From contig JBCDJG010000005.1 of assembly GCA_038748065.1 (NCBI GenBank), positions 72,614 through 136,613 on the forward strand: a stretch of 64,000 nucleotides of DNA, in the 5' to 3' direction. Source of the DNA: JBCDJG01 sp038748065. GTDB taxonomy: Bacteria > Pseudomonadota > Gammaproteobacteria > Pseudomonadales > Halieaceae. Of this stretch, positions 25,077 to 36,033 are shown piece after piece. Under the pieces are notes generated by a model. That model saw nothing but the letters and a program-made list of their open reading frames with translations, was not told the DNA's origin and made no database searches. Within the stretch, counting starts at the first letter, position 1, and the number at the start of each line of letters is the position of its first letter. A program made the position numbers and the translations under genes.

Positions 25077-27224
25077 TTGCTGACGGACGAACAGAAAGAC
25101 CGCATCCGCGACGCCTACAACGCCGTGATGGAGCGTAAGTCGCTAAGTCCTCGCTGGGGGCAGCGGCAGATGATCGCCGAGATCGCGCGCACTCTAGGGC
25201 GAATTCCCGCCCCCGGCGAGCCTGCAGGCGACGAGCCTGCTGTGTGCGTCATCGAAGCGGGCACCGGCACCGGTAAGACCATTGCTTACGCGGTAGCCGC
25301 TATCCCGCTGGCACAGGCCTTGAACAAGCGGCTGGTGGTGTGCACCGCGACGGTCGCTTTGCAAGAGCAGTTTGTTAATAAGGATCTGCCGGACATTCGA
25401 GAACACTCGGGCCTGGATTTTGATTTCGTCCTCGCGAAAGGGCGCCGCCGTTATGTCTGTCTAACGAAGCTGGACCGGCTGATCAGCCAGGGTCAGGGCG
25501 AGGGCGACCTGCTGCCGCTTTACCCGGATGAAAACGCCGCTCCTGCATCGCCCGACGCACAGCCCTACTATGACGCGATGGTCGAAGCCCTCGGCCGGGG
25601 AGAGTGGGATGGCGATCGGGATAACTGGCCCGATGCGATTCCCGATGCGGTTTGGTTCAGTACAACGACCGACCATAGCCAGTGCAGCGGGAGGCGCTGC
25701 CCGAACATTAGCCAGTGCAGTTTTTTTCGGGCACGTGATGCACTGCAGGGCGCGGATATCATAGTGACCAACCATGATCTGGCCCTATCGGACCTGGCCC
25801 TGGGAGGAGGCGCAATCCTATCTGACCCCGAGGACAGCATCTATGTCTTCGACGAAGGGCACCATCTGCCCGATAAGGCCCTGTCGCACTTTGCAAGCTT
25901 TTGCCGCCTGCACACCACTGTCCAGTGGCTGCAGGAATCGAAAAAGATGCTCATTCAGGCCGCTCCGACCCTGGCAGTCATGGCCGATCTGACGCGCTAT
26001 TTACAAAAGCTACCCGGCGAGATGGATGAAGCCCTCGAAGGCCTGCAGGTTGCGGAGGATGTGGTCGCGCAGCTCTTTCAGGGGGAGGCACCGCCGCGGG
26101 ACGCCCGGGAGGATCAGCAGCTGCGCCTCGAGCACGGCCGGGTGTCCGATGATTTGCAAGGAGTGGCCCGCGCACTGGCGGCGCGTTTCAGCAAGATTGT
26201 GGATGCGCTGTCGCGCATGGAATCGCTGCTGTCGGACGCCCTGGACGATGACTTTCGCGACATCGACAAGACCGATATAGAGACCTGGCATACCAACGCC
26301 GGGGCCATGCTCGGCCGCGCGCAAGGCGTGCTCACGCTGTGGCAGGACTACGCTGCTGACACGGAACTCGAAGAGCCGCCGCGTGCTCGCTGGCTGACGC
26401 GCCTTGGCGGTGACGGACAGCGCGGTTTTGACCTGCGTGCCAGCCCGATCCTTGCCGCAGACATCCTCGACGAGTACCTGTGGTCTCGCGCGGCAGGCGT
26501 CATCGTCACCTCCGCAACCATGACCGCGCTGAATTCCTTCGAGCGCTTCATCCTGCACTCGGGGTCACCCAGGCAGGGAAACTATAAGGTTGTGGAGAGC
26601 CCATTTGACTATGCCAGCGCCAGTTTCAATGTTCCGGCCATGGGCAGCGATCCCAGCGACGCTGAGGCGCACACCGGCGAGTTGATCGCTCAGCTGCCTA
26701 AGCTCATCAACCCTTCAGAGGCGACACTGGTGCTCTTTTCGTCGCGCAGGCAAATGCTCGATGTCTACAACGGGGTGCGTGCCAGCCTCGGTGATCAGCT
26801 GCTCATGCAGGGCGATTACAGCAAGCAGGAAATTCTACGGCGACACCGCGAAGCGATTGATGCGGGTCAGGGCAGTATCGTGTTTGGCCTCGCCAGCTTC
26901 GCCGAGGGTGTCGACTTGCCGGGCGACTATTGCCGCCATGTGATTATTGCGAAGATACCCTTCGCCGTACCCGACAGCCCGCTGGAGGCGGCGCTCGCTG
27001 AATGGGTGGAGGCACAGGGGCGAAATGCGTTCATGGAGATCAGCGTGCCGGATGCTGCCTTGCGCCTGGTTCAGGCCAGCGGTCGACTGCTGCGCACGGA
27101 GAGCGATACCGGGCGCGTGACGCTCATGGATCGTCGCGTGCTCACGCGCCGCTATGGCCGGGCAATCCTTGACTCCCTGCCGCCTTTCAAGCGACAGCTC
27201 GCCGACCAGTCATTATCTGGATAG
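25077..27224 (+). CDS. dinG: ATP-dependent DNA helicase DinG
   Basis: A 715-residue XPD-like, iron-sulfur helicase of superfamily 2. Walker A is EAGTGTGKT (residues 60-68). The Fe-S cluster Cys lie in RRYVCLTK and CSGRRCPNISQC, and the DEAH box appears as FDEGHHLPDKAL. The C-terminal motif VI region carries QASGRLLRTESDTGRV. It unwinds 5'-3' substrates such as R-loops and forks in the cytoplasm. The TTG start at 25077 is 5 nt past the acyltransferase stop, so the two are probably one transcript. No LexA box was seen upstream. Confidence 0.94.
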   Translation: MLTDEQKDRIRDAYNAVMERKSLSPRWGQRQMIAEIARTLGRIPAPGEPAGDEPAVCVIEAGTGTGKTIAYAVAAIPLAQALNKRLVVCTATVALQEQFVNKDLPDIREHSGLDFDFVLAKGRRRYVCLTKLDRLISQGQGEGDLLPLYPDENAAPASPDAQPYYDAMVEALGRGEWDGDRDNWPDAIPDAVWFSTTTDHSQCSGRRCPNISQCSFFRARDALQGADIIVTNHDLALSDLALGGGAILSDPEDSIYVFDEGHHLPDKALSHFASFCRLHTTVQWLQESKKMLIQAAPTLAVMADLTRYLQKLPGEMDEALEGLQVAEDVVAQLFQGEAPPRDAREDQQLRLEHGRVSDDLQGVARALAARFSKIVDALSRMESLLSDALDDDFRDIDKTDIETWHTNAGAMLGRAQGVLTLWQDYAADTELEEPPRARWLTRLGGDGQRGFDLRASPILAADILDEYLWSRAAGVIVTSATMTALNSFERFILHSGSPRQGNYKVVESPFDYASASFNVPAMGSDPSDAEAHTGELIAQLPKLINPSEATLVLFSSRRQMLDVYNGVRASLGDQLLMQGDYSKQEILRRHREAIDAGQGSIVFGLASFAEGVDLPGDYCRHVIIAKIPFAVPDSPLEAALAEWVEAQGRNAFMEISVPDAALRLVQASGRLLRTESDTGRVTLMDRRVLTRRYGRAILDSLPPFKRQLADQSLSG

Positions 27225-27238
27225 GGGCTATTGCGCGC

Positions 27239-27628
27239 TCAGCTTGTGTCTTTTGCAGGCTGGCCCTTCTTCAGTAAGAGTATCGCGATGAGCAGGGAGA
27301 TGGACTCATAGATCGTGGCTCCCAGGTTGTAGCCGTCAACGCCGTCGACAATCATGCCCGCTGCGCGCGCCGAGGCCAGACCTGCGAAACAGGCGATCAA
27401 CACGATCAGCCCCGTTTCAATGAAGGGCGGGTCGCGGAAGGTAGAGAGAATCAGAAATGCGCCAACCGCCAGCTGCAGGCCACCGTACATGGCGCGTATT
27501 TCCACGCGGGCTGCCGTGCTATCGCCGAGAGCCAGCAGGTCGATCAGAAACTGAGGGTCCATGTAAAGGTAAGCCCCGTAGAGTGCGAACAGAAATCCAG
27601 TAAAGCGCAGGAAGAGTTTGGTCAGCAC
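27239..27628 (-). CDS. DUF4345-like four-helix membrane protein
   Basis: A 129-residue protein with four predicted TM helices (LFLRFTGFLFALYGAYLYM; YGGLQLAVGAFLIL; TGLIVLIACFAGLASARAAG; ISLLIAILLL). The motif MYGGLQLAVG and the overall plan match the DUF4345 family, whose role is unknown. It is convergent with dinG, 14 nt apart. Confidence 0.75.
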   Translation of the reverse strand: MLTKLFLRFTGFLFALYGAYLYMDPQFLIDLLALGDSTAARVEIRAMYGGLQLAVGAFLILSTFRDPPFIETGLIVLIACFAGLASARAAGMIVDGVDGYNLGATIYESISLLIAILLLKKGQPAKDTS

Positions 27629-27660
27629 GGCGATCAGCTCCTGTGTCGTGATGGCACACT

Positions 27661-28470
27661 CTACAGCAGGGGCGTAGAATCATACAGCGCCAGATCCTCG
27701 GCGAAAATGTCGGCGATCAGGGCGCCCTCGGGGCGACCTTCCAGCAGCGCACGATTGACCGCCGGAACCGGATGCCGCTTCCCCCGAGACATGGGAACGC
27801 CCCCCTCGAGGATAGCCGACAGCGCGTCGGCATCCGCCTCGATCTTGGGCACGCTGTGCTTGGTCTTGAACATCTTAGGGTGCTTGTGGGAGCGCCTGAG
27901 ATTGAGCTCTTCTTCCATACGTTTGGCGATGCTTGCCAGCTGTTCCAGGCGAAAGGTATTGACGTCACACTGCCTGTAGAGTGACGAGATTTGCGGCCGA
28001 TGGTGTCGATTTAAAGATCCCGGGTTCTGGGCCTTGAGCCACTCCAGGTAGGTCAGGAACCGGAGGCGGGCATCCAGCGGGCTAGAGCTGCCGTGGACGT
28101 CATCCAGAATGCGGCGGCGAAGCGTCAAAACGTTGTTGCTATCGCCTCGCGCCTGCAGGCGCATTAGTTTGGGGTTATTGATCTGTAGATACGCGCTATA
28201 GGCGCGCTGAAAAGGGCAACGGATGAAGGCGACGATGGGTTTGTTGGCAGCAATCGCTGCGAGCAGATCTTCCATGTAGTTTGGCCGCGCTTTGAACACC
28301 TCTTTTTCATAGCGGTGCAGTCGCATGCTGAGCTTCGCTTTCTCATAGGAGGAGGCCTCCAATAGGAGATGCGCCTGGAACAGGTACCAGCGAAGCAGTA
28401 CGGTGCAGCCCGCCTTATGCGCCCACAGAAAGATGAAGGGCACATCGGGGTGGTGGTAGGGAGTCCGCAC
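27661..28470 (-). CDS. Sulfotransferase-family protein (Sulfotransfer_2-like)
   Basis: A 269-residue protein from GTG 28470. The N-terminal PAPS 5'-phosphosulfate loop is FLWAHKAGCTVLLRW, close to the HIPKTAGT-type loop, and the 3'-phosphate motif is VAFIRCPFQRAYSAYL. It would move sulfate from PAPS to a sugar or lipid acceptor. The start is unsure: the frame stays open about 80 nt further upstream (LAFVERKLAV in frame) without a standard start codon. A sulfatase gene is divergent from it. Confidence 0.75.
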   Translation of the reverse strand: MRTPYHHPDVPFIFLWAHKAGCTVLLRWYLFQAHLLLEASSYEKAKLSMRLHRYEKEVFKARPNYMEDLLAAIAANKPIVAFIRCPFQRAYSAYLQINNPKLMRLQARGDSNNVLTLRRRILDDVHGSSSPLDARLRFLTYLEWLKAQNPGSLNRHHRPQISSLYRQCDVNTFRLEQLASIAKRMEEELNLRRSHKHPKMFKTKHSVPKIEADADALSAILEGGVPMSRGKRHPVPAVNRALLEGRPEGALIADIFAEDLALYDSTPLL

Positions 28471-28707
28471 GGCGAGCTTTCGTTCGACGAACGCCAGATC
28501 GCGTGGGTTCGGGGGCTTGAGTCTGATGGCTCTATCCTTGTTTTGTTAATAGGCTTGCGAACAGCTTGCTGATAGTCTGCTGGCGTGGGTTGAGCGCAGG
28601 GCTCGTCCATTAGTTTAAAACACACACACGCTGGATTCAGCATGGCGCGAGTTTGTTACTGTGTTCTCGTGGCCCGAAAAATAAATAGTCTATGCTTGTC
28701 GCGAAGG

Positions 28708-30150
28708 ATGTCCCACTACCAGACTGTCATGCACCGTTTTACATCCACCGCTGAGTCTTCAGCGCGCGTTGGCGCGGGCCTGGCCTTGCTCATCTTGCTA
28801 CCGCTCTTCTCTGCGCCCAGCTCTGGGCTGGCGGCGGCCGCTTGGCCCACAGGCCGCAATGTGCTGTTCATCGTTGTTGATGACTGGCGTGACTGGGCGG
28901 GTTACAACGATCACTACGCGGGCACGATACACACGCCACATATCGATACGCTCGCCCGGGTCTCGACGCGTTTTACCCGGGCCTATACAACGGTACCCAA
29001 CTGCCTCGCCTCTCGGACCAGCGTGCTGATGGGTCTAAGCCCCGCAACGCATGGGGTGGGCCTGATCACGGCGATGAAGCCCGGCGTGGGCAGCCCGCAA
29101 TACAACGCGGTGTATGAAAACCCGGATGTTCTGTCGCTGCCCGAGGTCATGGGCCGCCACGGTTACCTCACGGCCGCTGCGGGTAAGGTTTTTCATCGTC
29201 AACTGCCGGAAAGATGGCACCGGGTGGGCCCGCCGATTGCGCGCACCCAGGTGCGAGGTATGGCGGATCCGGGGCCTGATGGGACGTTCATGAACCCGGA
29301 AGTTCTGCCGCCTGGAATGACCCACCCCGATCACACGATTGCCGAGTGGGCTGCGGACTTTCTGTCTAACTACGACGACGATAAACCTTTCTTTCTGGCT
29401 ATCGGATTCTATCAACCGCACCTGCCTTGGCGCGTGCCGCAGTGGGCCTATGATCTGTACCCCCTCGAGGACGTAGCCGTCCATATGCCAGCGCCCGACG
29501 AGCTGGAGGATGAGCCAGCCGAGGCGCTGGCCCTCGCGTCGCGACCGGTGTTCATGGGCACATCACAAGATGAGCTGATCAGAAAGGCGGGTAAGGCGCG
29601 CGAATATACCCGCGCTTACCTGGCCAGTCTCTCCCATACCGATGCGATGATTGGTCAAGTCCTCGCGGCGCTCAGGGCGAGTGAGCGCGCAGAGCGAACC
29701 GACATCGTCCTCTGGTCAGACCATGGCTATCACCTGGGCGAGAAATTCCACTGGCGTAAGAGCACCCTGTGGGAACCCTCCGTTCGAGTGCCACTCCTGA
29801 TCAGTTCGCCGGGTAACGACAACTATGCCGTGCGAGACGAGGATACGCCGGTCAGCCTGCTTGATCTTGCTCCGACGGTGCTCGATCTGGCAGGCCTGCC
29901 TCCCTTTGCGCAGTTCGAAGGTAAACCCTTGCAACAGGCATTGCGGGGTGACGCGGTTGATATCTTTATGGGTAGGGCTCGGGCACGTATCATCAACGGC
30001 CTGAAGGTCATTGACTATGATGTGAGCAGCCCACCCGGTGAGCACGATACGGCGGCTTATCTCCTGGGTGTGGACCCGGGAGAAGAGATGAACTTGATTG
30101 CGCCCCTGGCGGCGGCCCTTCGTCTTCCACGTGGGACGAAGCCTGAGTGA
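28708..30150 (+). CDS. Secreted sulfatase, iduronate-2-sulfatase-like
   Basis: About 480 residues from ATG 28708; ATG 28642 and 28729 are alternatives. A signal peptide is visible (VGAGLALLILLPLFSAPSSG). The metal motif NVLFIVVDDWRDW opens the alkaline-phosphatase-fold core. The formylglycine site reads CLASRTSVLMG, that is CxAxR in place of the common CxPxR. Later DIVLWSDHGYHLGEKFHWRK supplies the second metal site. It would remove sulfate esters in the periplasm or outside. No formylglycine-generating enzyme is in the window. Confidence 0.86.
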   Translation: MSHYQTVMHRFTSTAESSARVGAGLALLILLPLFSAPSSGLAAAAWPTGRNVLFIVVDDWRDWAGYNDHYAGTIHTPHIDTLARVSTRFTRAYTTVPNCLASRTSVLMGLSPATHGVGLITAMKPGVGSPQYNAVYENPDVLSLPEVMGRHGYLTAAAGKVFHRQLPERWHRVGPPIARTQVRGMADPGPDGTFMNPEVLPPGMTHPDHTIAEWAADFLSNYDDDKPFFLAIGFYQPHLPWRVPQWAYDLYPLEDVAVHMPAPDELEDEPAEALALASRPVFMGTSQDELIRKAGKAREYTRAYLASLSHTDAMIGQVLAALRASERAERTDIVLWSDHGYHLGEKFHWRKSTLWEPSVRVPLLISSPGNDNYAVRDEDTPVSLLDLAPTVLDLAGLPPFAQFEGKPLQQALRGDAVDIFMGRARARIINGLKVIDYDVSSPPGEHDTAAYLLGVDPGEEMNLIAPLAAALRLPRGTKPE

Positions 30151-30179
30151 ATACAGGTGTCGTGAACTAATGGGCCCGC

Positions 30180-30185
30180 TATAAT
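30180..30185 (+). promoter_or_regulatory. -10 box upstream of yqcC
   Basis: A perfect TATAAT about 25 nt before the yqcC ATG. The -35 region is poor. Because this box contains the ATG at 30184, that codon is unlikely to be the yqcC start. Confidence 0.5.
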
Positions 30186-30210
30186 GCGCGCCCCGACGGA
30201 GAAAGCCTCG

Positions 30211-30534
30211 ATGCAGACCGAGATCGCTGAAGTGCTGATCGATATTGAAGGGCAGCTACGCCAGCTCGGCATGTGGGACAAGATCACGCCCTCCAGTGAA
30301 GCCCTGGCCTCTGAGGAGCCTTTCTGTGTTGACACGCTGTCTCTGCCGCAGTGGCTTCAGTTCGTGTTCCTGCCAACGATGTACCGGCTATTGGAAGAGC
30401 AGGCGGATTTGCCTGAGCGCTGCGGTATCGCACCCATGGCGGAGGAGTATTTTCGCAATTCGGGCCTCGCATCCGGTGGCCTGATAGCGTCTCTCGAGCA
30501 GGTGGACAGCCTGCTATCGGTAAGCGAAGTCTGA
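30211..30534 (+). CDS. yqcC: YqcC-family protein
   Basis: A 107-residue DUF446/YqcC protein (VLIDIEGQLRQLGMWD, then DTLSLPQWLQFVFLPTMY and a C-terminal SLEQVDSLL). The family is conserved in gammaproteobacteria, often beside truC, and forms a helical bundle of unknown function. ATG 30211 is chosen because it has GGAG 9 nt upstream and lies after the -10 box. The truC partner is absent here. Confidence 0.85.
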   Translation: MQTEIAEVLIDIEGQLRQLGMWDKITPSSEALASEEPFCVDTLSLPQWLQFVFLPTMYRLLEEQADLPERCGIAPMAEEYFRNSGLASGGLIASLEQVDSLLSVSEV

Positions 30535-30540
30535 GTAGAT

Positions 30541-30568
30541 AGTCACCCCGGCGCGCGCCGGGGTGACT
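30541..30568. terminator. Perfect palindrome between yqcC and fadA
   Basis: A 28-nt perfect inverted repeat (AGTCACCCCGGCGC and its complement) between two convergent genes, 6 nt from each stop. No T run follows on either strand, but its position fits a shared bidirectional terminator. Confidence 0.6.
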
Positions 30569-30574
30569 GCGAGG

Positions 30575-31756
30575 CTATACGCGCTCAACTACCGTGGTAA
30601 TGCCCTGGCCCATACCCACGCACATGGTAGACACGCCCAGGCTGAGGTCTCGGTCCTCCATGACATTCAGCAGCGACCCTGTAATGCGCGTGCCGGAGCA
30701 GCCGAAGGGATGGCCGAGTGCGATAGCGCCACCGTGGACATTAACCTTTTCCTCCATGCTATCGAGCAGTTCCAGATCCTTTAAGACAGGCAAGGCCTGG
30801 GCCGCAAAGGCCTCGTTGAGCTCGACCATTTGAATATCACCGATAGTCAGCCCGAGCTTCTTCAGGGCTTTTTGGGTTGAGGGCACCGGCCCGTAGCCCA
30901 TGATCGACGGGTCGACGCCGGCCACTGTCATCGCCCTGATGCGGGCGATTGGCTCGAGGCCAAGCGACTGGGCGCGCTCGTAAGACATCACCAGCATGGC
31001 GGAGGCGCCGTCGGAGATTTGCGAGGAAGTACCCGCAGTAACGGTGCCGCCCTGGGGGTTGAAGGAAGGCTTCAATGCCGCCAGGTCTTCCAGGTTGGTC
31101 TCGGGACGGATCGTCTCGTCTTCCGTTACAAGGGTTAGTGCGCCGCTGGCATCGTGCCCCTCGACGCCAATGATCTCGCGGGCAAACTTCCCCTCGACGG
31201 TGGCTTTGTGTGCCAACTGGTGTGAGCGTACGCCCAGCTTGTCCATGTCTTCGCGCGCAATACCGTGCATGAGTGCCAGGTACTCCGCCGTCATGCCCAT
31301 CATGCCGGCGGCCTTGGCAACCGACAGGCCCAGGCGTGGGTTCGGGTCGACGTTGGCCGGGTCCATCATCGGCAGGTGGCCAAGGTGCTCCACGCCGCCG
31401 ACCACGTAGACATCGCCCATGTCGGCCATGATCTGTGCTGCGGCAGTGTGCAAGGCACTCATGGACGAGCCGCACAGTCGATTGACCGTCTGTCCCGGCA
31501 CATCGTGAGGCAGCCCGGCCGCCAGCACGACCATGCGACCGAGGTTCATGCCCTGCTCGCCGCGCTGAATCACGCTACCCCAGATCAGGTCATCGATTTC
31601 AGTGGGGTCGAGCTTGTCGTTCCGTGCCAGCATGCCCTTGATGACGTCTGCAGATAGGTCATCAGCGCGACGATTGCGGAAACAGCCGTTCTTGGAACGG
31701 CCCATGGCGCTGCGGGCGTAGTCGACAACGACAGCGTCTCTTGCTTCATAACTCAT
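30575..31756 (-). CDS. fadA: 3-ketoacyl-CoA thiolase
   Basis: A 393-residue thiolase, the beta subunit of the fatty-acid oxidation complex, cleaving 3-ketoacyl-CoA with CoA. The acylated Cys is in NRLCGSSMSALH, the His in VNVHGGAIALGHPFG and the second Cys in STMCVGMGQG. It is 15 nt downstream of fadB on the same strand, the standard fadBA order. Confidence 0.96.
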   Translation of the reverse strand: MSYEARDAVVVDYARSAMGRSKNGCFRNRRADDLSADVIKGMLARNDKLDPTEIDDLIWGSVIQRGEQGMNLGRMVVLAAGLPHDVPGQTVNRLCGSSMSALHTAAAQIMADMGDVYVVGGVEHLGHLPMMDPANVDPNPRLGLSVAKAAGMMGMTAEYLALMHGIAREDMDKLGVRSHQLAHKATVEGKFAREIIGVEGHDASGALTLVTEDETIRPETNLEDLAALKPSFNPQGGTVTAGTSSQISDGASAMLVMSYERAQSLGLEPIARIRAMTVAGVDPSIMGYGPVPSTQKALKKLGLTIGDIQMVELNEAFAAQALPVLKDLELLDSMEEKVNVHGGAIALGHPFGCSGTRITGSLLNVMEDRDLSLGVSTMCVGMGQGITTVVERV

Positions 31757-31771
31757 GGTCAGTCTCCTCGC

Positions 31772-33919
<2,148 letters not shown>

Positions 33920-34093
33920 AGTCCTGTCCTGTGTGAGGTTGGAAAATCGCCTGAGGCAGCGTGTCGGCGCCGGGCAATGGTTCGCCGGGGCCGGTTATTG
34001 TACTCTCTCCGGGCCCACACTCCAGTGGGGCGGCGAAAGTTTACACTGTCAATATAGCCTTGCCAACCGCTCCACGCCCGCGGTTGTAGCGCG

Positions 34094-34137
34094 AGCGGCC
34101 CGCGGGTGGTCCGCGAATGGCCCGCGAGTGACCCGCG
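34094..34137. repeat. Four 11-bp tandem imperfect repeats
   Basis: Four back-to-back 11-mers: AGCGGCCCGCG, GGTGGTCCGCG, AATGGCCCGCG and AGTGACCCGCG. All end in CCGCG, with G fixed at position 4. They lie 16-59 nt before the GNAT start, in the gap shared with divergent fadB, and could be a protein-binding array or a simple slippage product. Confidence 0.7.
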
Positions 34138-34152
34138 AGAGAAAAGAGAGTT

Positions 34153-35124
34153 ATGAGCAATCACGCGTTGTCTGCTTTCGGTGATACACACCCAGTGCTG
34201 GACCCTGGCGGTGCCCGCGTGCGCTGGTTCTGTCCCTGGCTAATTGATGGTCCCGCGGCACTTGCCGAAGCCACGGATGTCATGGCAGCCAGTCGCTCGG
34301 CGGAGGTGACGCGGCTGACCTTCCGGATCATCACTCTGCAACCTCAGGAGGCGTGGCTCACGCAGGGGATCAAGGCCGCAGGGTTTCAGGTGGAGGCGGT
34401 GCAGAGCTTGAGGGAAGATCTCGCCGTCGTATACCTGGGCTATTGTGCGCCGGAGCGAGCAGCGCCTGTCGACGAGCGCCGCGCGGAGGAGGCACTGGTG
34501 ACTCGCGTGCTGGCGCAAGCAAAACCCTCGCTCGCTGAACTTGAGCAGAGCTTCTCCGCGGAATCTGAGCTGAGTATCGAGCGCACATCAGGCGTTTTGA
34601 GCGATAGCGATCGCGAACGGCTCATAAGCATGCACAGCCGTACCTTCAGTGCCTTTCCCTACCGATTCGACGACAAATTAGACGCTATGCTGGCGGCGCC
34701 CGAGACCTATCTCATGTTGCAGGTGCGCAGCGCGCAGGATGGCTTGATTCAGGCGTTTTCCAATCTTGAGCTGGTCCGCTTTCCCGTACGTGGGTTGGGG
34801 AACCTGCTGCTGGCGGAATACGACAACAGCATGCGCTGGGTGGAGCACGGCCAATCGACCGGGCCCACAGGCATTGGCCGTGCACTGCGACTGCGTCTTG
34901 CACAGATGGCAGCGGAATTCGAGGTCGACTTGCTCTACTCCGAGTCACGCGCCGGTGCGTTCGCCATCAATGTGATCTCTCACCAGTTGGGTATGAACTA
35001 TGCGGGACGACTGGAGAGGCATCTGTTGATTGCCGGTGTGAGGGACGTCGAAACCGAAAGTCCAATGCGTTTCGAGAGCATGAATAGCTGGTACATGAAC
35101 CATTCGCAGCTGGCCGCGCTCTGA
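34153..35124 (+). CDS. GNAT-type acetyltransferase, AblB-like C-terminus
   Basis: A 323-residue protein. The N-terminal part has no clear family. The C-terminal half looks like a GNAT fold with a conserved tail (LYSESRAGAFAINVISHQLG, then NYAGRLERHLLI and ESMNSWYMN) resembling putative beta-lysine N-acetyltransferases (AblB). No AblA aminomutase is nearby, so a lysine-related substrate is only a suggestion. The start is ATG 34153, after a purine-rich GAGAGAAAAGAGAG. It is convergent with the dioxygenase gene. Confidence 0.6.
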   Translation: MSNHALSAFGDTHPVLDPGGARVRWFCPWLIDGPAALAEATDVMAASRSAEVTRLTFRIITLQPQEAWLTQGIKAAGFQVEAVQSLREDLAVVYLGYCAPERAAPVDERRAEEALVTRVLAQAKPSLAELEQSFSAESELSIERTSGVLSDSDRERLISMHSRTFSAFPYRFDDKLDAMLAAPETYLMLQVRSAQDGLIQAFSNLELVRFPVRGLGNLLLAEYDNSMRWVEHGQSTGPTGIGRALRLRLAQMAAEFEVDLLYSESRAGAFAINVISHQLGMNYAGRLERHLLIAGVRDVETESPMRFESMNSWYMNHSQLAAL

Positions 35125-35144
35125 GACTGTACAGCACACATGAT

Positions 35145-35957
35145 TCAGGCCAGGGTGACCCGCTCTACCCGGCGCCGCTCGGGCCAATAATCATTGACGG
35201 GTTTGTGCATCACCGCGAAATTGTCCCAGAAGGCAATGGAGCCAGGCTGCCACTGGAAGCGATAGACATAGCGGTCATTAATCATGTGATCGCAGAGTTG
35301 CTCGATCAAGCTGTCGGATTCGCCTTGGCTCAAACCGTTGATGTGACGCGTGAAGGTACGATTAAGAAACAGAATGCGACGGCCCGTCACCGGATGTTCG
35401 CGCACTAAAGGGTGGACGACGTCGGGATTTGTGTCGATCGCAGACTGCAAACGTGCGCGGCCCCCAGGCTCCGCCAGTGAGTCTCTGTAACCCCATTCGT
35501 AGCTGTGGACAGCTGTGAGACCTTCCAGTGCCTTCCGCTCTGAAGCGGGAAGATCTTCATAGGCGGCGGCCGACGAGCTAAATAGCGTATCTCCGCCTTT
35601 GGGCGGCACTATCCGCGCCAGCAGGATGCCAGCTTTTGGAGGTCTCGGCTTGAAGGACATATCCGTGTGCCACTCGTCAATCGTGGACGGGTTGTCTCGC
35701 CCGTTATCCAGGTAGGCCACCTCCGGCACATCCTCGCGGCGCAGAAAGGAGGGATGTTCTTCTAATGGACCGAAAGCTTTGCCGAAGTCGCGGTGCTGCT
35801 GCGGGCTGATCGCCTGCTCGCGGAAGAACAGGGCCTGGTGCTCTGCGAGTGCAGACGCGAGGGCGTCTCGCTGCAGCGTGCTCAGTGGCTCGCGCAAATC
35901 TATCTTGTCGACAAAGGCCCCAAGAGCTGAGCCGGTGGCGCGTATCGCAGGCATCAT
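35145..35957 (-). CDS. TauD/TfdA-family Fe(II)/2-oxoglutarate dioxygenase
   Basis: A 270-residue enzyme with the HxD motif EWHTDMSF (His97, Asp99) and the distal His251 in FWDNFAVMHKP; the 2-oxoglutarate Arg is likely among RRRVERV near the end. TauD relatives act on taurine, sulfonates, 2,4-D and similar acids. It is divergent from the cyanophycin-synthetase-like gene, with only 76 nt between starts, so the two may share control. The substrate is unknown. Confidence 0.88.
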   Translation of the reverse strand: MMPAIRATGSALGAFVDKIDLREPLSTLQRDALASALAEHQALFFREQAISPQQHRDFGKAFGPLEEHPSFLRREDVPEVAYLDNGRDNPSTIDEWHTDMSFKPRPPKAGILLARIVPPKGGDTLFSSSAAAYEDLPASERKALEGLTAVHSYEWGYRDSLAEPGGRARLQSAIDTNPDVVHPLVREHPVTGRRILFLNRTFTRHINGLSQGESDSLIEQLCDHMINDRYVYRFQWQPGSIAFWDNFAVMHKPVNDYWPERRRVERVTLA

Positions 35958-36033
35958 GGCGCGGTTCTGCAGAGAGAGAAATGCGCTATATTGCCGGTTT
36001 CAACCTGTTGCCACCAGACCTGTTTGATTAACC

